A program made the position numbers and the translations under genes. From the NCBI RefSeq assembly GCF_000526775.1, contig NZ_JAGS01000001.1:930001-994000 (forward strand): a stretch of DNA of 64,000 bases, read 5' to 3'. The DNA is from Ruminococcus albus AD2013. GTDB lineage: Bacteria; Bacillota; Clostridia; Oscillospirales; Ruminococcaceae. The notes beneath the pieces are model-generated. The model saw only the letters and a program-made list of their open reading frames with translations, did no database searches and had not been told where the DNA came from. Below, piece after piece: positions 1-8,570 of the stretch (positions are counted from its first letter, which is position 1; each line of letters begins with the position of its first letter).

Positions 1-494
1 TGTTCAAAGCGGAATTCTTTTTTAGCCGATTTGGAGATCGCCTTCAGTATAAAGATGTTCACCACAGGTATATACCAGGTAAATATCAAGGCTATGTATT
101 TTATTACTTTGACCTGTCTTGAAGATATCAAAAGTCTGATTATCCCGACAAAAGCACAAATGGCAATTATAGCATATCCCGTAAGTGCATTTGCGACCAA
201 TCGCCAAGGGTCAGATCCGCCGATGATAATAAATGCGAGCACTGTCGCAGTATGCAAAACAAGAGAAATTACTGCGCCGTCAATAAGGAATGAGCCTTTT
301 GCTATGCGGCAGAGTTTTTTGTTCTTGTCGGAATGCCCGCCTGCAGATATAAGATAGATAAAGCAGAACAGCGCCAGCCCAATTATAATAAGTATCTTGA
401 CCGCTGTAGAAAACTGAACTACCGTCCATAAAATAACAGAATTGCAGAGGCAAAGTATCAGAAACTGGTCTAAAAATAGTCTTATCTTTCTCAC
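1..494 (-). CDS. Membrane protein of unknown function, partial (runs off the window start)
   Basis: An open frame reads from a GTG at 494 to the window edge, giving 164 complete codons and no stop. A GAGGTAAC ribosome-binding site sits just upstream and the start is 10 bases after the dnaI stop, so it is probably the third gene of the DnaD-DnaI operon. The product has about four hydrophobic segments: near residues 17-30 and 33-50, then 75-92 and 100-120, with a further one near 133-148. Short basic loops lie between them. I do not recognise the family. The smaller frames annotated on either strand here are shadows, because this frame alone has membrane-protein composition, a ribosome site and operon spacing. 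The C-terminus is not in the window. Confidence 0.7.
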   Translation of the reverse strand, partial: MRKIRLFLDQFLILCLCNSVILWTVVQFSTAVKILIIIGLALFCFIYLISAGGHSDKNKKLCRIAKGSFLIDGAVISLVLHTATVLAFIIIGGSDPWRLVANALTGYAIIAICAFVGIIRLLISSRQVKVIKYIALIFTWYIPVVNIFILKAISKSAKKEFRFE

Positions 495-504
495 GATAGT
501 TACC

Positions 505-1494
505 TCAAATAATACCGTTTCTCAGCTTGACCAGTCTTACATCACTGCCCGCAAAGAAGAAAGGTCTGAAACAGCCTGTAATTCGTGAAACTATTCTGTC
601 GTTGTATTTTTTGCCGACTTCGTTAACTGTAAGATTAGTTGATATAAGTGTAGGTCTGCGCTCGTTTATGCGCTCATTTATGAGTTCATAAAGTACCGAA
701 TCAGTGAACTGCGTCTGAAATTCGGAACCAAGGTCATCAAGTATAAGCAGGTCTGCTTCAAGCATGATACTCATGGTATCTCCCTCGGCTCTGTGAAAAC
801 GTTCGTCTTCCACCTGACGCATAAGTTTAAGCATCGAACCATAAACAACATTCCAACCCTGTGATATAAGCTCTTTTGCGATACATGACGAAAGGAATGT
901 TTTGCCCAATCCTGTCTTTCCAAAAAATATCAGCGAGCTTGTATGGGGTTCAAATCGTGTTGCATAATTTTTGCAGTTCTCAAAAATGGTCTGCATCTTC
1001 ACCCTGGGGATCTCACCGTTAACAGGAGCATCGCTGTAATACTCAACCCTGAAATCAGCAAAATCGTGAAGCTCTATGGAACAGTTTGCGTTAATTTCTT
1101 CGGTCGTATACTTTTTAAGTAGCCTTTTCATGCACTCGCATCTTACACCGTCATGGTATCCCGAATCACTGCAGATCTCACACTGATAGTGCATCTGCAA
1201 GTAGTCCTCGGGATAACCGCAAGCCTTTAGCATCTCGTGCATCGTGTGACGAAGGTTGATATTTTTCTCCTTGATCTCGGCTATCTTCTTTGATACGTCA
1301 GCACTGCTTTTCCCTTTTCCGATATTTCCGATAAGCGCATAGTTCAGCCTTATGGCTTCGCTGTGCATACGATATATTTCGGGAGCGTTCTGAGCTATCT
1401 CGTCAAGTCTTCGCTGATATTCCTCGTTCGCATTATCCTGACGCCGTCTGAGTTCAAGCTCGGCGCGGTCAAATGCCTGTTCGGTATATTTCAT
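505..1494 (-). CDS. dnaI: DnaI/DnaC-type helicase loader (AAA+ ATPase)
   Basis: This 329-residue ATP-binding protein belongs to the DnaC/DnaI family, which loads the replicative helicase at the origin and at restarted forks. The N-terminal half is helical and charged. It carries a Cys cluster (C105, C108, C119, C121) resembling the zinc-binding N-terminal module of Bacillus DnaI. Walker A is GKTGLGKT (about 192-199) and Walker B is LILDDLGSE (about 250-258). An arginine-rich sensor region follows (VSRITG, about 302). The start ATG overlaps the stop of the upstream DnaD-domain gene by four bases (ATGA), which implies translational coupling. The pairing of DnaD-domain and DnaI-type proteins is the usual Firmicute primosome arrangement. 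Confidence 0.9.
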   Translation of the reverse strand: MKYTEQAFDRAELELRRRQDNANEEYQRRLDEIAQNAPEIYRMHSEAIRLNYALIGNIGKGKSSADVSKKIAEIKEKNINLRHTMHEMLKACGYPEDYLQMHYQCEICSDSGYHDGVRCECMKRLLKKYTTEEINANCSIELHDFADFRVEYYSDAPVNGEIPRVKMQTIFENCKNYATRFEPHTSSLIFFGKTGLGKTFLSSCIAKELISQGWNVVYGSMLKLMRQVEDERFHRAEGDTMSIMLEADLLILDDLGSEFQTQFTDSVLYELINERINERRPTLISTNLTVNEVGKKYNDRIVSRITGCFRPFFFAGSDVRLVKLRNGII

Positions 1495-2519
1495 TGATCT
1501 TCTTCCTTCCTGACGTTCCAGGGAGCGTCACCGAAATCATAATTCCTTGCAAAATTCTCATACTCATTCAGATCATAAGAAGGCTTGTCTTCGCTGACAG
1601 CAGAGTATTTTTTCTTATGCTGCATATCAGACTGTTCTGCATCTTCTACACTGCTTACACCGACCTTAGCCCAGTTTTTGAGTATACCGTCTATATAGCT
1701 GAAACTGAGTTTACTTTTGGTATCAAGGCATTTATTGTAGGCAAGCTCTATAAGATCATTGTTGAAACCAAGCCTTCTCCATTCCGTCATATACTGCTGC
1801 TGCTTCTTAGAAGGACGATTTTCCATGCCGAAAATACCAAGAATCTTATTCTCATAGCTTCTTCGTTCCGAAGCAGTGATTATTGCCTGCTCAACTTCCG
1901 CATAGGTGTTTATGCCTTCATTGTACCAGTTTATCATGACAGTATGAAGATACGCTATACTGCACTTTCCTGCTGCACGGCAATGATCGGCAGCTAGAAG
2001 TATAGATGGTGCATCAAATCGGTAAAGCTCGTAAAGTTCTATAAGCTTTCCAAGCTCCATGCCATTTATTGAAAATTGGAGAGACTGTATCTCATTAATA
2101 AGGCTTTTTAGCGTAGCGTCGTTTTCAGCCTTTTGCTGTATCTCGCGCTGTGAGTATTTTACGATTATCTTTTTTTCGACAGCTGCTGCCTTAGTGGGCT
2201 TTACAGATTCAACCAGCGAAGCCGGCTCGTTCTTACCCGAGAAAGTATGTGATACTTCCGGCTTTGAAACAACTGGATTTTCACCGTTTACCTTTATAAC
2301 TCCGCGTTCCTTCCAATAGGTAACAGCTGAATCAACATCTGCCTCTGAAAAGCCTGACATAGCAGACAGTATGGCTGAATCGGTATATCTCGGACCTGCA
2401 AGAATGCAGAGAAGTATTTTAATCTGAGCTTCATTGCAGCTTTTTATATATCCGCCTGCCGCAGCCCACGGGAAACTGAAAGATGCTCCCCAGCTATCAG
2501 CTTCAAAACAATAATCCAT
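1491..2519 (-). CDS. DnaD-domain replication protein
   Basis: The gene encodes a 342-residue primosome-type protein. The start chosen is the ATG at 2519 (MDYCFEAD), preceded by AGGAGG at proper spacing and by a consensus promoter. The longer frame reaching 2681 would start upstream of that promoter. The first ~110 residues look like the winged-helix DnaB/DnaD N-terminal domain. A charged linker follows. The C-terminal DnaD domain lies at roughly residues 205-300, with the conserved pattern around YENKILGIFG and FSYIDGILKNW. In Firmicutes such proteins remodel origin DNA and help recruit the helicase loader encoded next door. Whether it is the DnaB or the DnaD functional equivalent cannot be decided from sequence alone. 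Confidence 0.85.
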   Translation of the reverse strand: MDYCFEADSWGASFSFPWAAAGGYIKSCNEAQIKILLCILAGPRYTDSAILSAMSGFSEADVDSAVTYWKERGVIKVNGENPVVSKPEVSHTFSGKNEPASLVESVKPTKAAAVEKKIIVKYSQREIQQKAENDATLKSLINEIQSLQFSINGMELGKLIELYELYRFDAPSILLAADHCRAAGKCSIAYLHTVMINWYNEGINTYAEVEQAIITASERRSYENKILGIFGMENRPSKKQQQYMTEWRRLGFNNDLIELAYNKCLDTKSKLSFSYIDGILKNWAKVGVSSVEDAEQSDMQHKKKYSAVSEDKPSYDLNEYENFARNYDFGDAPWNVRKEEDQ

Positions 2520-2547
2520 AGTTACAGACCTCCTGTGCGTAACTTTT

Positions 2548-2576
2548 ATTATATCATATCTCCGACTGAAAATCAA
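2548..2576 (-). promoter_or_regulatory. Sigma-A promoter of the DnaD-DnaI operon
   Basis: On the minus strand TTGATT (2576-2571) and TATAAT (2553-2548) are separated by 17 bases. The ATG lies about 30 bases downstream, behind an AGGAGG site. Confidence 0.75.
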
Positions 2577-2618
2577 CCCTTTTCGCTTTATGTCAAAGTG
2601 CTCGAAATTTCTGACCTG

Positions 2619-2647
2619 TTGCAATTGCGAATGTTTTATGTTATAAT
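2619..2647 (+). promoter_or_regulatory. Sigma-A promoter of the DUF218 gene
   Basis: TTGCAA (2619-2624), 17 bases, then TATAAT (2642-2647). It is divergent from the DnaD promoter. Confidence 0.7.
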
Positions 2648-2680
2648 AATATAAAAGAAAAATGCGAAAGGAATACAACA

Positions 2681-3439
2681 ATGACTATTAAATACATTAT
2701 CCTTGCAGTAGAGATTTTCTTACTGCTGCTCTTTATTGCTCCATTTCCGATCCTTAATGCTGGAAACGTCGCAGGCATCGTTTTTTTCACGATCATGATA
2801 GCTGCGACCATAGCGCATCGGCAATTCTTTAAACTACTGAAGTCCATGTGGGCTCACGTATGGGGCAAAGGGATTATAATAGCAGTTTGTGTCTTTCTGG
2901 TAGTCGGATTTACCTATGTGGGCATACTTTCCTATAAAATGTACAAAGCTCAGGAAAATGAACCCAAGGATACTGAACTGATAATAGTTCTCGGCTGTAA
3001 GGTCAAAGGTGAAAAGCCCTCGCGTATGCTCAGATACAGGCTTGATGCCGCATATGAAGCTATGAAGAAGCATCCCGATGCACTGGTAGTTCTCTCGGGT
3101 GGAAAAGGCAGTGATGAAAAGATATCCGAAGCCGAGGGTATGCGCAGATACCTGGTAGAAAAAGGCGCAGATGAAAGCCGCCTTATCATGGAAGACAAAT
3201 CTACCAACACATTTGAGAATATCAAATTTTCATTCGCCATAACCGATAAACTAGGCTGCGGAAGAGATATCACGATAGTAACAGACGGCTTCCATCAATA
3301 CCGTGCTAGTCTTATCGCAAAGCAAGAGGGCGCCAGAAATGTGACCGCTTATTCCGCCAACACTCAGCCAAAATATGTTCCGACATACTGGGTGCGTGAA
3401 TGGCTGGGTCTCACTCATTTCTTCGTATTTGGAAACTGA
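2681..3439 (+). CDS. YdcF/SanA-type DUF218 membrane protein
   Basis: This is a 252-residue protein with two or three N-terminal hydrophobic segments (about 5-22, 26-42 and 62-82). An extracytoplasmic-type DUF218 domain follows from about residue 100. Typical family features are present: IIVLGCKV near residue 104, an SRML/RLDAA segment, VVLSGGKG around 139-146, the SEAEGMRRYL block, and a late TDGFHQYRA. The family includes E. coli SanA, ElyC and YdcF, which are linked to envelope integrity and lipid-carrier metabolism; the reaction is not settled. A consensus promoter and GAAAGGA ribosome site precede the ATG. The gene converges on the HD gene with one shared hairpin terminator. Confidence 0.8.
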   Translation: MTIKYIILAVEIFLLLLFIAPFPILNAGNVAGIVFFTIMIAATIAHRQFFKLLKSMWAHVWGKGIIIAVCVFLVVGFTYVGILSYKMYKAQENEPKDTELIIVLGCKVKGEKPSRMLRYRLDAAYEAMKKHPDALVVLSGGKGSDEKISEAEGMRRYLVEKGADESRLIMEDKSTNTFENIKFSFAITDKLGCGRDITIVTDGFHQYRASLIAKQEGARNVTAYSANTQPKYVPTYWVREWLGLTHFFVFGN

Positions 3440-3447
3440 TAGAAAAA

Positions 3448-3484
3448 AACAAGTCTCCTGCGGGATAAGCGCAGGAGACTTGTT
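3448..3484. terminator. Bidirectional terminator between convergent genes
   Basis: There is a perfect 14-bp stem (3448-3461 with 3471-3484) and a 9-base loop. On the minus strand it is followed by a run of seven T, so it best terminates the HD gene. It lies 9 bases after the DUF218 stop and also ends that transcript. Confidence 0.85.
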
Positions 3485-3496
3485 GCATTTACTGTA

Positions 3497-4030
3497 TCAG
3501 GCTGCCTTTTTGTGCTTTATGTTGCTTACGGTGTTTGAAAGAACGTTTTTGCAGTGTACACCGAACTCCAACATAGCAGCATACTTGTCTATCATTACGA
3601 TAACATAGGACTCTGCATATTTGGGCAATTTAACTGTCAGCGGCCACATATGCTTGATTATCATATCCTCTTCGACCTTGCCAAGCTTAAAATGCTCTTT
3701 TGCATTTTCAAGGGCTATCCTCGGGTGAGTAAAGCCATGTGGCAGCTCGCCTTTCTTTCTTGGCTCATCGCGCCAGTCGTACAGAAACAGATCGTGGAGC
3801 ATACCGGCTCTAGCAGCGGCTTTCGCATCCAGACCCAGTTTTTTGCAGACAATATAGTTATAATATGATACATTTAGACAATGCTGGTAACAGGTCGTGC
3901 TGTAATGGTGTCTGAATTTCTTCATCTCACTCACTACTTCATTGTCAAGCAGATCCTTGACATATTCAAAATATTCTCTGCTCTCCTTCGAGGTCTCAAC
4001 AGAATATCTTGAACCCATTGCTTTGGACAT
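3497..4030 (-). CDS. HD-domain phosphohydrolase
   Basis: A protein of about 177 residues with an HD metal-dependent phosphohydrolase core. Numbered from the longer start at 4036, the metal ligands are probably H52, the H81-D82 doublet (GMLHDLFLYDW), H104 and D150. The closest relatives are the small HD proteins of Firmicutes of unknown substrate; nucleotide or phosphoester hydrolysis is the family expectation. I favour the ATG at 4030 because the AGAGGG site is too close to the ATG at 4036. The promoter is a perfect consensus and a perfect palindrome covers the predicted transcription start (see findings), so expression is probably repressor-controlled. It is monocistronic, ending at the shared terminator. 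Confidence 0.75.
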   Translation of the reverse strand: MSKAMGSRYSVETSKESREYFEYVKDLLDNEVVSEMKKFRHHYSTTCYQHCLNVSYYNYIVCKKLGLDAKAAARAGMLHDLFLYDWRDEPRKKGELPHGFTHPRIALENAKEHFKLGKVEEDMIIKHMWPLTVKLPKYAESYVIVMIDKYAAMLEFGVHCKNVLSNTVSNIKHKKAA

Positions 4031-4084
4031 CGGCATTCCCTCTTTTCTTTATCTTACAATCAGTATTATGTGTTTGTTTTGTGA

Positions 4085-4107
4085 TAAGAACTAATTCATA
4101 GTTCTTA
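4085..4107. promoter_or_regulatory. Palindromic operator-like element at the HD-gene start site
   Basis: TAAGAACTA, five bases, TAGTTCTTA: nine-base perfect arms. It begins six bases downstream of the -10 hexamer and covers the predicted +1 to about +22. This fits a repressor site or a 5' mRNA hairpin. Confidence 0.6.
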
Positions 4108-4112
4108 ATGTC

Positions 4113-4141
4113 ATTATAACGCATTTTGTACTGATTGTCAA
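4113..4141 (-). promoter_or_regulatory. Consensus sigma-A promoter of the HD gene
   Basis: TTGACA (4141-4136), 17 bases, TATAAT (4118-4113) on the minus strand, an exact consensus match. Confidence 0.85.
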
Positions 4142-4185
4142 GGGTTAGTTATTACAAATCGGTTAATATTTAAGAGATAATTATA

Positions 4186-4536
4186 TCATTTTACAGTACG
4201 CCTGATATACTTCTGATAAAAGCCAGAATTTGTCCAGTATTCAAGCTTTTCAAGTATCTCTGTTTTTGAGCGCGAAGAAAAAACTTCCAGTGGATGTTGA
4301 AAGGGTGCTTCAAAAGTGATATTGACCATATACAGTTTATATCTTCCCTCAAGATCACCATGCGGATACCAACCGAGATCAATAAGAAGCTCGTTGTTTT
4401 CAAGCTGTAAAAGATCCTCATATAGCTCGTATGAATATTCCGATTCATCTTTCTCAGGGTCATATTCCGAGAAATTATTATAGGCTACTTTCCAACCAGC
4501 ACATATCCGCAATGGCTGTAATTTAAATTCTTTCAT
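4186..4536 (-). CDS. Small acidic protein of unknown function
   Basis: A 116-residue soluble, acidic protein I do not recognise. I chose the ATG at 4536 (MKEFKLQPL) because GGAG lies six bases upstream. A TTG six codons earlier also keeps the frame open but has no ribosome site. It lies just after the radical SAM gene, with the TTG frame overlapping that gene's stop, so the two are probably cotranscribed. The sequence has a Trp/Tyr-rich centre (DLGWYPHGDLEGRYKLYMV) and ends in a basic YIRRTVK. No signal peptide or metal motif is seen. There is no clear terminator between it and 4142. Confidence 0.65.
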   Translation of the reverse strand: MKEFKLQPLRICAGWKVAYNNFSEYDPEKDESEYSYELYEDLLQLENNELLIDLGWYPHGDLEGRYKLYMVNITFEAPFQHPLEVFSSRSKTEILEKLEYWTNSGFYQKYIRRTVK

Positions 4537-4550
4537 TTGCTGCTCCGATA

Positions 4551-5456
4551 TCAATAGTATTTCTTATCAAAAAATTCGGGGACATATTTGTCTTCGGCTG
4601 CACTTCTCTGCTGGAAAAATCCGTCAAATCCGCAGTTCTCAATAAGTCTGCAGACGTACTCATATTCAAAGGTTGAAGTTCTGCGGGACAGTGCCTTGAT
4701 ATCCTTTGCTTTATACATAGGAACATACTGGCTCATAAGACTGACAAGAATTTCCTGAGGAGCAAAGTTGTCAGCCAGCCAGCCGATTATCTTAGCAGAA
4801 TCATGACGGCAACCCGGTAGTACCAGATGCCTTACGATGACTCCACTTTTCATTATGCCGTTTTCATCGAATTCAGGTTGACCAACAAGTTCGTGCATTT
4901 TTATCAACGCTCGTGTAGCTCGTTCAAAATAATCAGTTGCGCCTGAATAATCAGCTGAAAGTTTGTCCGAATAATATTTCAGGTCGGGGAGAAAAATATC
5001 CACCTTGCCCCTCAGCATTTCAAGAGTTTCAAGGCTTTCATATCCGCCGCTGTTATAAACTATCGGGATGTTCAGCCTGTCCCCTGCTATGTCCAGCGCT
5101 TCAATTATCTGCGGAACATAGGGTGCAGCTGTAACAAGATTTATATTGTGCGCTCCTTTATCCTGCAGCATCAGAAACGTGTCAGCAAGTTCTTTAGCAG
5201 TAAGCTCAAAGCCCTTTCCCTCAGCAGATATCTCATGATTCTGACAAAAACAGCACTGTAGATTACAGCCTGAGAAAAAAACAGTTCCCGAGCCTTTAGA
5301 ACCGCTTATCGGTGGTTCTTCCCACATATGGAGATCGGCACGGGCTATCTTTATTACAGCACCCGCGCGGCAGAACCCTTTTTCGCCCGAAAGTCTGTCT
5401 GCCCCACATTTACGTGGGCAGAGCATACATTTATTCAATATGTTCATATCACTCAT
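4551..5456 (-). CDS. Radical SAM protein, PflA-like / AmmeMemoRadiSam-like
   Basis: A protein of about 301 residues. The radical SAM cluster motif CxxxCxxC is at C64, C68 and C71 (SGCNLQCCFCQN). The N-terminus carries four further cysteines (about C10, C13, C17, C29: CMLCPRKCG...FCRAG), as in the pyruvate-formate-lyase-activase-like subgroup. The usual GG-type SAM contacts follow (YNSGGYES near residue 150), then a DLKYYS segment. The substrate is unknown. The ATG at 5456 overlaps the end of the upstream zinc-ribbon gene; an ATG at 5447 is an equally weak alternative, since neither has a strong ribosome site and coupling is likely. It is one of six minus-strand genes closely packed from lrp onward. 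Confidence 0.8.
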   Translation of the reverse strand: MSDMNILNKCMLCPRKCGADRLSGEKGFCRAGAVIKIARADLHMWEEPPISGSKGSGTVFFSGCNLQCCFCQNHEISAEGKGFELTAKELADTFLMLQDKGAHNINLVTAAPYVPQIIEALDIAGDRLNIPIVYNSGGYESLETLEMLRGKVDIFLPDLKYYSDKLSADYSGATDYFERATRALIKMHELVGQPEFDENGIMKSGVIVRHLVLPGCRHDSAKIIGWLADNFAPQEILVSLMSQYVPMYKAKDIKALSRRTSTFEYEYVCRLIENCGFDGFFQQRSAAEDKYVPEFFDKKYY

Positions 5457-6480
5457 TTTTGTCAAGGTCAATGTTAAAGAAGTATTCAACGTTCTGTCCA
5501 TTGTATTCAAGATCAACAACTATATATGCATTATCAGAAGCTTTATCGCATAACAGCTTGGGTCTCATATTCGATCTGTCGCCGATACAGTATATAAAAT
5601 TGTCTGACAAAATGCCAGTATATGTGCTCATGTCGTGATTTTCGGAATCGTAACCCTGAATGTATACTTCATTGATTTCAACATCGCCGTTTTCAAGGCA
5701 CCTGTGATCTGAGTATTCAAACTCAATGGTGAGGTCTAACACATAGAGTTCACGGGGGTCACATTTTGAACTTTCCTTCCACTCATCGTTTTCATTAAAT
5801 AAAAGACTATTCTTATGGAAAGAATCAAGGCTTTCATCGTTAGACATGATCTCACTGATATTGCACTCTGTCAGATAAGCATCTATATCGCAGTCAGTGG
5901 TCTTTACACCCTCTATAGAGTTTTTCCTGTCGATCTCGTACTTTTTCTTTTCAGGAACTGAAGAAGACACCGATTTATCTGAAACAGCACCTTCAACCTT
6001 CTCCCTGACAGTATCTATCAGGTCGGGATAGTTTTTAAATACCATACCCAAGGTTATCAGTATAATGAGCGGAACTGCACAGCCCTTGCCGCAACCACCG
6101 GGTTTCTGAGATTTATTTCCATTATTTGGATTATATACATTTTGCGGGGCATTGTATTGTGTTCTATTAAAAGACTGCCTTGATGGAGTAGCCTCAACAT
6201 TGATATCGCCGCCGTTCCTGCGTTCATATTTTGCAGCAGCTGCGCGGTTCTCCTCACGACGTTCTTCTTTAAGGAAATCTGCATTGCCATCTCTGAAAGT
6301 ATCACTTCTCACAAAGCGGTTATCGTAAAAAGCACTGTCATCATACTGCTGATGGCTGTGTTCATCTTCACCGTATATACCGCAGGATATATCATCTTCG
6401 CGGGCAGTAAGGCATTCGGGACATATCTGTTCGTCCTTGTCCTTGAATCTGTATCCGCAGAATCTGCATTTATAATTCAT
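5449..6480 (-). CDS. Zinc-ribbon, single-pass membrane protein
   Basis: A 343-residue protein with three parts. Residues 1-25 form a rubredoxin-like zinc ribbon (CRFCGY ... CPEC). A long polar, Asn/Arg-rich cytoplasmic region runs to about residue 130. One transmembrane segment lies near 134-150 (VPLIILITLGMVF). The C-terminal ~190 residues, probably extracytoplasmic, contain a beta-rich domain (about 230-340) that resembles DUF4352/DUF5067-type secreted modules; this is only a likeness. The domain order, cytoplasmic zinc ribbon then TM then external domain, is common in uncharacterised Firmicute sensors. It lies between ispE and the radical SAM gene and overlaps the latter. No function is known. 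Confidence 0.7.
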   Translation of the reverse strand: MNYKCRFCGYRFKDKDEQICPECLTAREDDISCGIYGEDEHSHQQYDDSAFYDNRFVRSDTFRDGNADFLKEERREENRAAAAKYERRNGGDINVEATPSRQSFNRTQYNAPQNVYNPNNGNKSQKPGGCGKGCAVPLIILITLGMVFKNYPDLIDTVREKVEGAVSDKSVSSSVPEKKKYEIDRKNSIEGVKTTDCDIDAYLTECNISEIMSNDESLDSFHKNSLLFNENDEWKESSKCDPRELYVLDLTIEFEYSDHRCLENGDVEINEVYIQGYDSENHDMSTYTGILSDNFIYCIGDRSNMRPKLLCDKASDNAYIVVDLEYNGQNVEYFFNIDLDKNE

Positions 6481-6502
6481 TCAATTGCCGACCTTTCTTA
6501 GT

Positions 6503-7402
6503 TTATCTGTTCACCCACATAAGCTCATACCCGCCATTTACAGGTACGCAAGACTTGCAGTAGCTGTATTTCCCTGCCAGTTTTGCAGCAGCTTCCTCAG
6601 CATAACATTCTTTTTCAAAAACGCCGAAAACAGCAGAACCGCTTCCGGTCATAAGGGTATTCAGCGCACCTGCTTCTTTAAGTTCTTGCTTTGCCTGTTC
6701 TATCTCTGGCATATCCATCACAGCTTCAAATACATTGAACAGGTATATGCTGGTCGAGAATATATTACCGGAAGCAAGAGCTTTCAAAAAATAATCAAGA
6801 TGACTTCTTGGCGGAGACTTCATCAGATCGTAGCGTTTGTAAGCCTCGGGAGTTGATATACTCACATCGGGCTTGATAATAACAAAAGCACAGTCCGGGG
6901 ACGGCAATTTGTTTGTAATCTCGCCGATACCCTGACACAACCGTGTTCCGCCTTTGATGCAGAAAGGTACATCGGCACCGAGCTTTGTGCCCATCTCACA
7001 GAGTTCGTCCTCATCTTTCAGAGTGCAGAAAAATGTGTTCATCGCTTTCAGCATGGCGGCACAGTCAGCACTTCCGCCGCCCATTCCCGCCTGTGAAGGC
7101 AGATTTTTTTCAACTTTGACTATCAGTTTTCCGCCGTAGGTTATACCCGTCTGTTCCTTGAAAACATCAGCCGCTTTCCATATAAGATTACTGCTGTCAA
7201 GGGGAAAGCCTTCCTTATCGCAGATTATCTCCATACCCTCGGGAGCATTTTTGTCTATCGAAAGTTCCAGAGTATCATACACGCTGACAGTCTGCATAAC
7301 GGTATTGAGCATATGGTAACCATCATCACGCCTGCCGATTATATCCAGCAGAAGATTGACTTTGCCGTATGCTTTGACTTTTATATTCTCATAAAGTGCC
7401 AT
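6503..7402 (-). CDS. ispE: 4-diphosphocytidyl-2-C-methyl-D-erythritol kinase
   Basis: This 299-residue GHMP kinase phosphorylates CDP-methylerythritol in the MEP (non-mevalonate) isoprenoid pathway. The signature KVNLLLDIIGRRDDGYH is at about 13-29. The ATP-binding glycine loop LPSQAGMGGGSAD is at about 100-112. A late TGSGSAVFG loop lies near residue 245. Its length is normal for the family. The start has GGAG at good spacing and lies inside the end of the aminotransferase gene (14-base overlap), so translation is probably coupled. Confidence 0.93.
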   Translation of the reverse strand: MALYENIKVKAYGKVNLLLDIIGRRDDGYHMLNTVMQTVSVYDTLELSIDKNAPEGMEIICDKEGFPLDSSNLIWKAADVFKEQTGITYGGKLIVKVEKNLPSQAGMGGGSADCAAMLKAMNTFFCTLKDEDELCEMGTKLGADVPFCIKGGTRLCQGIGEITNKLPSPDCAFVIIKPDVSISTPEAYKRYDLMKSPPRSHLDYFLKALASGNIFSTSIYLFNVFEAVMDMPEIEQAKQELKEAGALNTLMTGSGSAVFGVFEKECYAEEAAAKLAGKYSYCKSCVPVNGGYELMWVNR

Positions 7403-8570
7403 TTTTAAGCTCCTCTAAAAATTCTCCGATACGCTTTATCGCTTCTCTCAGGTGACTGAGAGAATATGCGTAGGAAACACGCACGAATCCCTCGCCGCAT
7501 TCGCCGAAAGCGTTGCCGGGTACAACAGCGACTTTCTTGGTGTAAACCAGTTTTTCGCAGAAATCACTGCTGGAAAGACCTGTGCTTTTTATACAAGGAA
7601 ATACGTAGAATGCTCCTTGCGGCGTAAAGCAATCCAGACCCAGCTTGTTGAATGCGTCAACAAGATATCGTCTTCGCATATCGTATTCATCGCGCATTTT
7701 AATGATATCTTCATCACATTCCCTGAGTGCGGTAATTGCAGCAAACTGGCTCACCGTCGGGGAAGACATTATTGCGTACTGGTGCAGTTTCAGCATCTGC
7801 GAGGTAAGTTCTCTCGGTGCGGCAGCGATACCAAGTCTCCAGCCGGTCATAGCGTAAGCTTTTGAAAATCCGTTTATAACGATAGTCCGTTCTCTCATAT
7901 CGGGCAATGAGGCTATTGAAACGTGCTTGCCGCTGTACGTGAGTTCGGAATATATTTCATCAGACAAAACCAGAATATTAGTTCCGCGCAGAACATCTGC
8001 AATTTCTTCAAGATCTTCTTTTCGCATGATCGCACCAGTGGGATTATTCGGAAAAGGAAGTACAAGAAGTTTTGTTCTGTCGGTTATCTTACTGCGAAGT
8101 TCTTCGGCAGTTAGGCGGAATTCATTCTCAGCCTTGGTCTCAATTGGAACGGGTACTCCCCCGCATAGAGTCACAATGGGACTATAACAGACAAAAGAAG
8201 GTTGAACTATCAGTACCTCATCACCTGATGTGACTATCGATCTTATGCAAAGGTCGATACCCTCAGAACCGCCTACTGTAATAATTATTTCATCATTCGG
8301 ATCGTAATCTACGCCGATGCGATCGCTGAAATAGCGAGAGACTTCCTTGCGAAGATCGGCAAGACCTGCATTTGCAGTGTATGAAGTTCTTCCCTTTTCA
8401 AGGACATTTATAGCTTCGCGCCTTACCACCCATGGGGTCTTGAAATCGGGTTCGCCAACACCGAGGGAGATAACGCCTTCAAGCTGCTGAGCAATATCAA
8501 AAAACTTTCGTATACCTGAGGGCTTCATGTTCACGATGGCAGGCGAAAGTACCTTGTTGTAATCTATCAT
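7389..8570 (-). CDS. alaT: Class I/II aminotransferase, AlaT-like
   Basis: A 393-residue PLP-dependent aminotransferase of fold type I. The Schiff-base lysine is K237 in FSKAYAMTGWR, the PLP-contact aspartate is D204 in SDEIYS, and PNNPTGA is at about 174-180. The start overlaps the lrp stop (ATGA). In Bacillus subtilis the same Lrp-aminotransferase pair is alaR-alaT, encoding a regulator and the alanine transaminase, so alanine synthesis is the best guess. Aspartate or aromatic specificity cannot be excluded from sequence. Confidence 0.8.
   Translation of the reverse strand: MIDYNKVLSPAIVNMKPSGIRKFFDIAQQLEGVISLGVGEPDFKTPWVVRREAINVLEKGRTSYTANAGLADLRKEVSRYFSDRIGVDYDPNDEIIITVGGSEGIDLCIRSIVTSGDEVLIVQPSFVCYSPIVTLCGGVPVPIETKAENEFRLTAEELRSKITDRTKLLVLPFPNNPTGAIMRKEDLEEIADVLRGTNILVLSDEIYSELTYSGKHVSIASLPDMRERTIVINGFSKAYAMTGWRLGIAAAPRELTSQMLKLHQYAIMSSPTVSQFAAITALRECDEDIIKMRDEYDMRRRYLVDAFNKLGLDCFTPQGAFYVFPCIKSTGLSSSDFCEKLVYTKKVAVVPGNAFGECGEGFVRVSYAYSLSHLREAIKRIGEFLEELKNGTL

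Noticed and set aside
31..357. Plus-strand ORF of 108 codons at the window start
   Set aside because: Antisense to a minus-strand membrane protein with GTG start, ribosome site and operon spacing; no ribosome site of its own.
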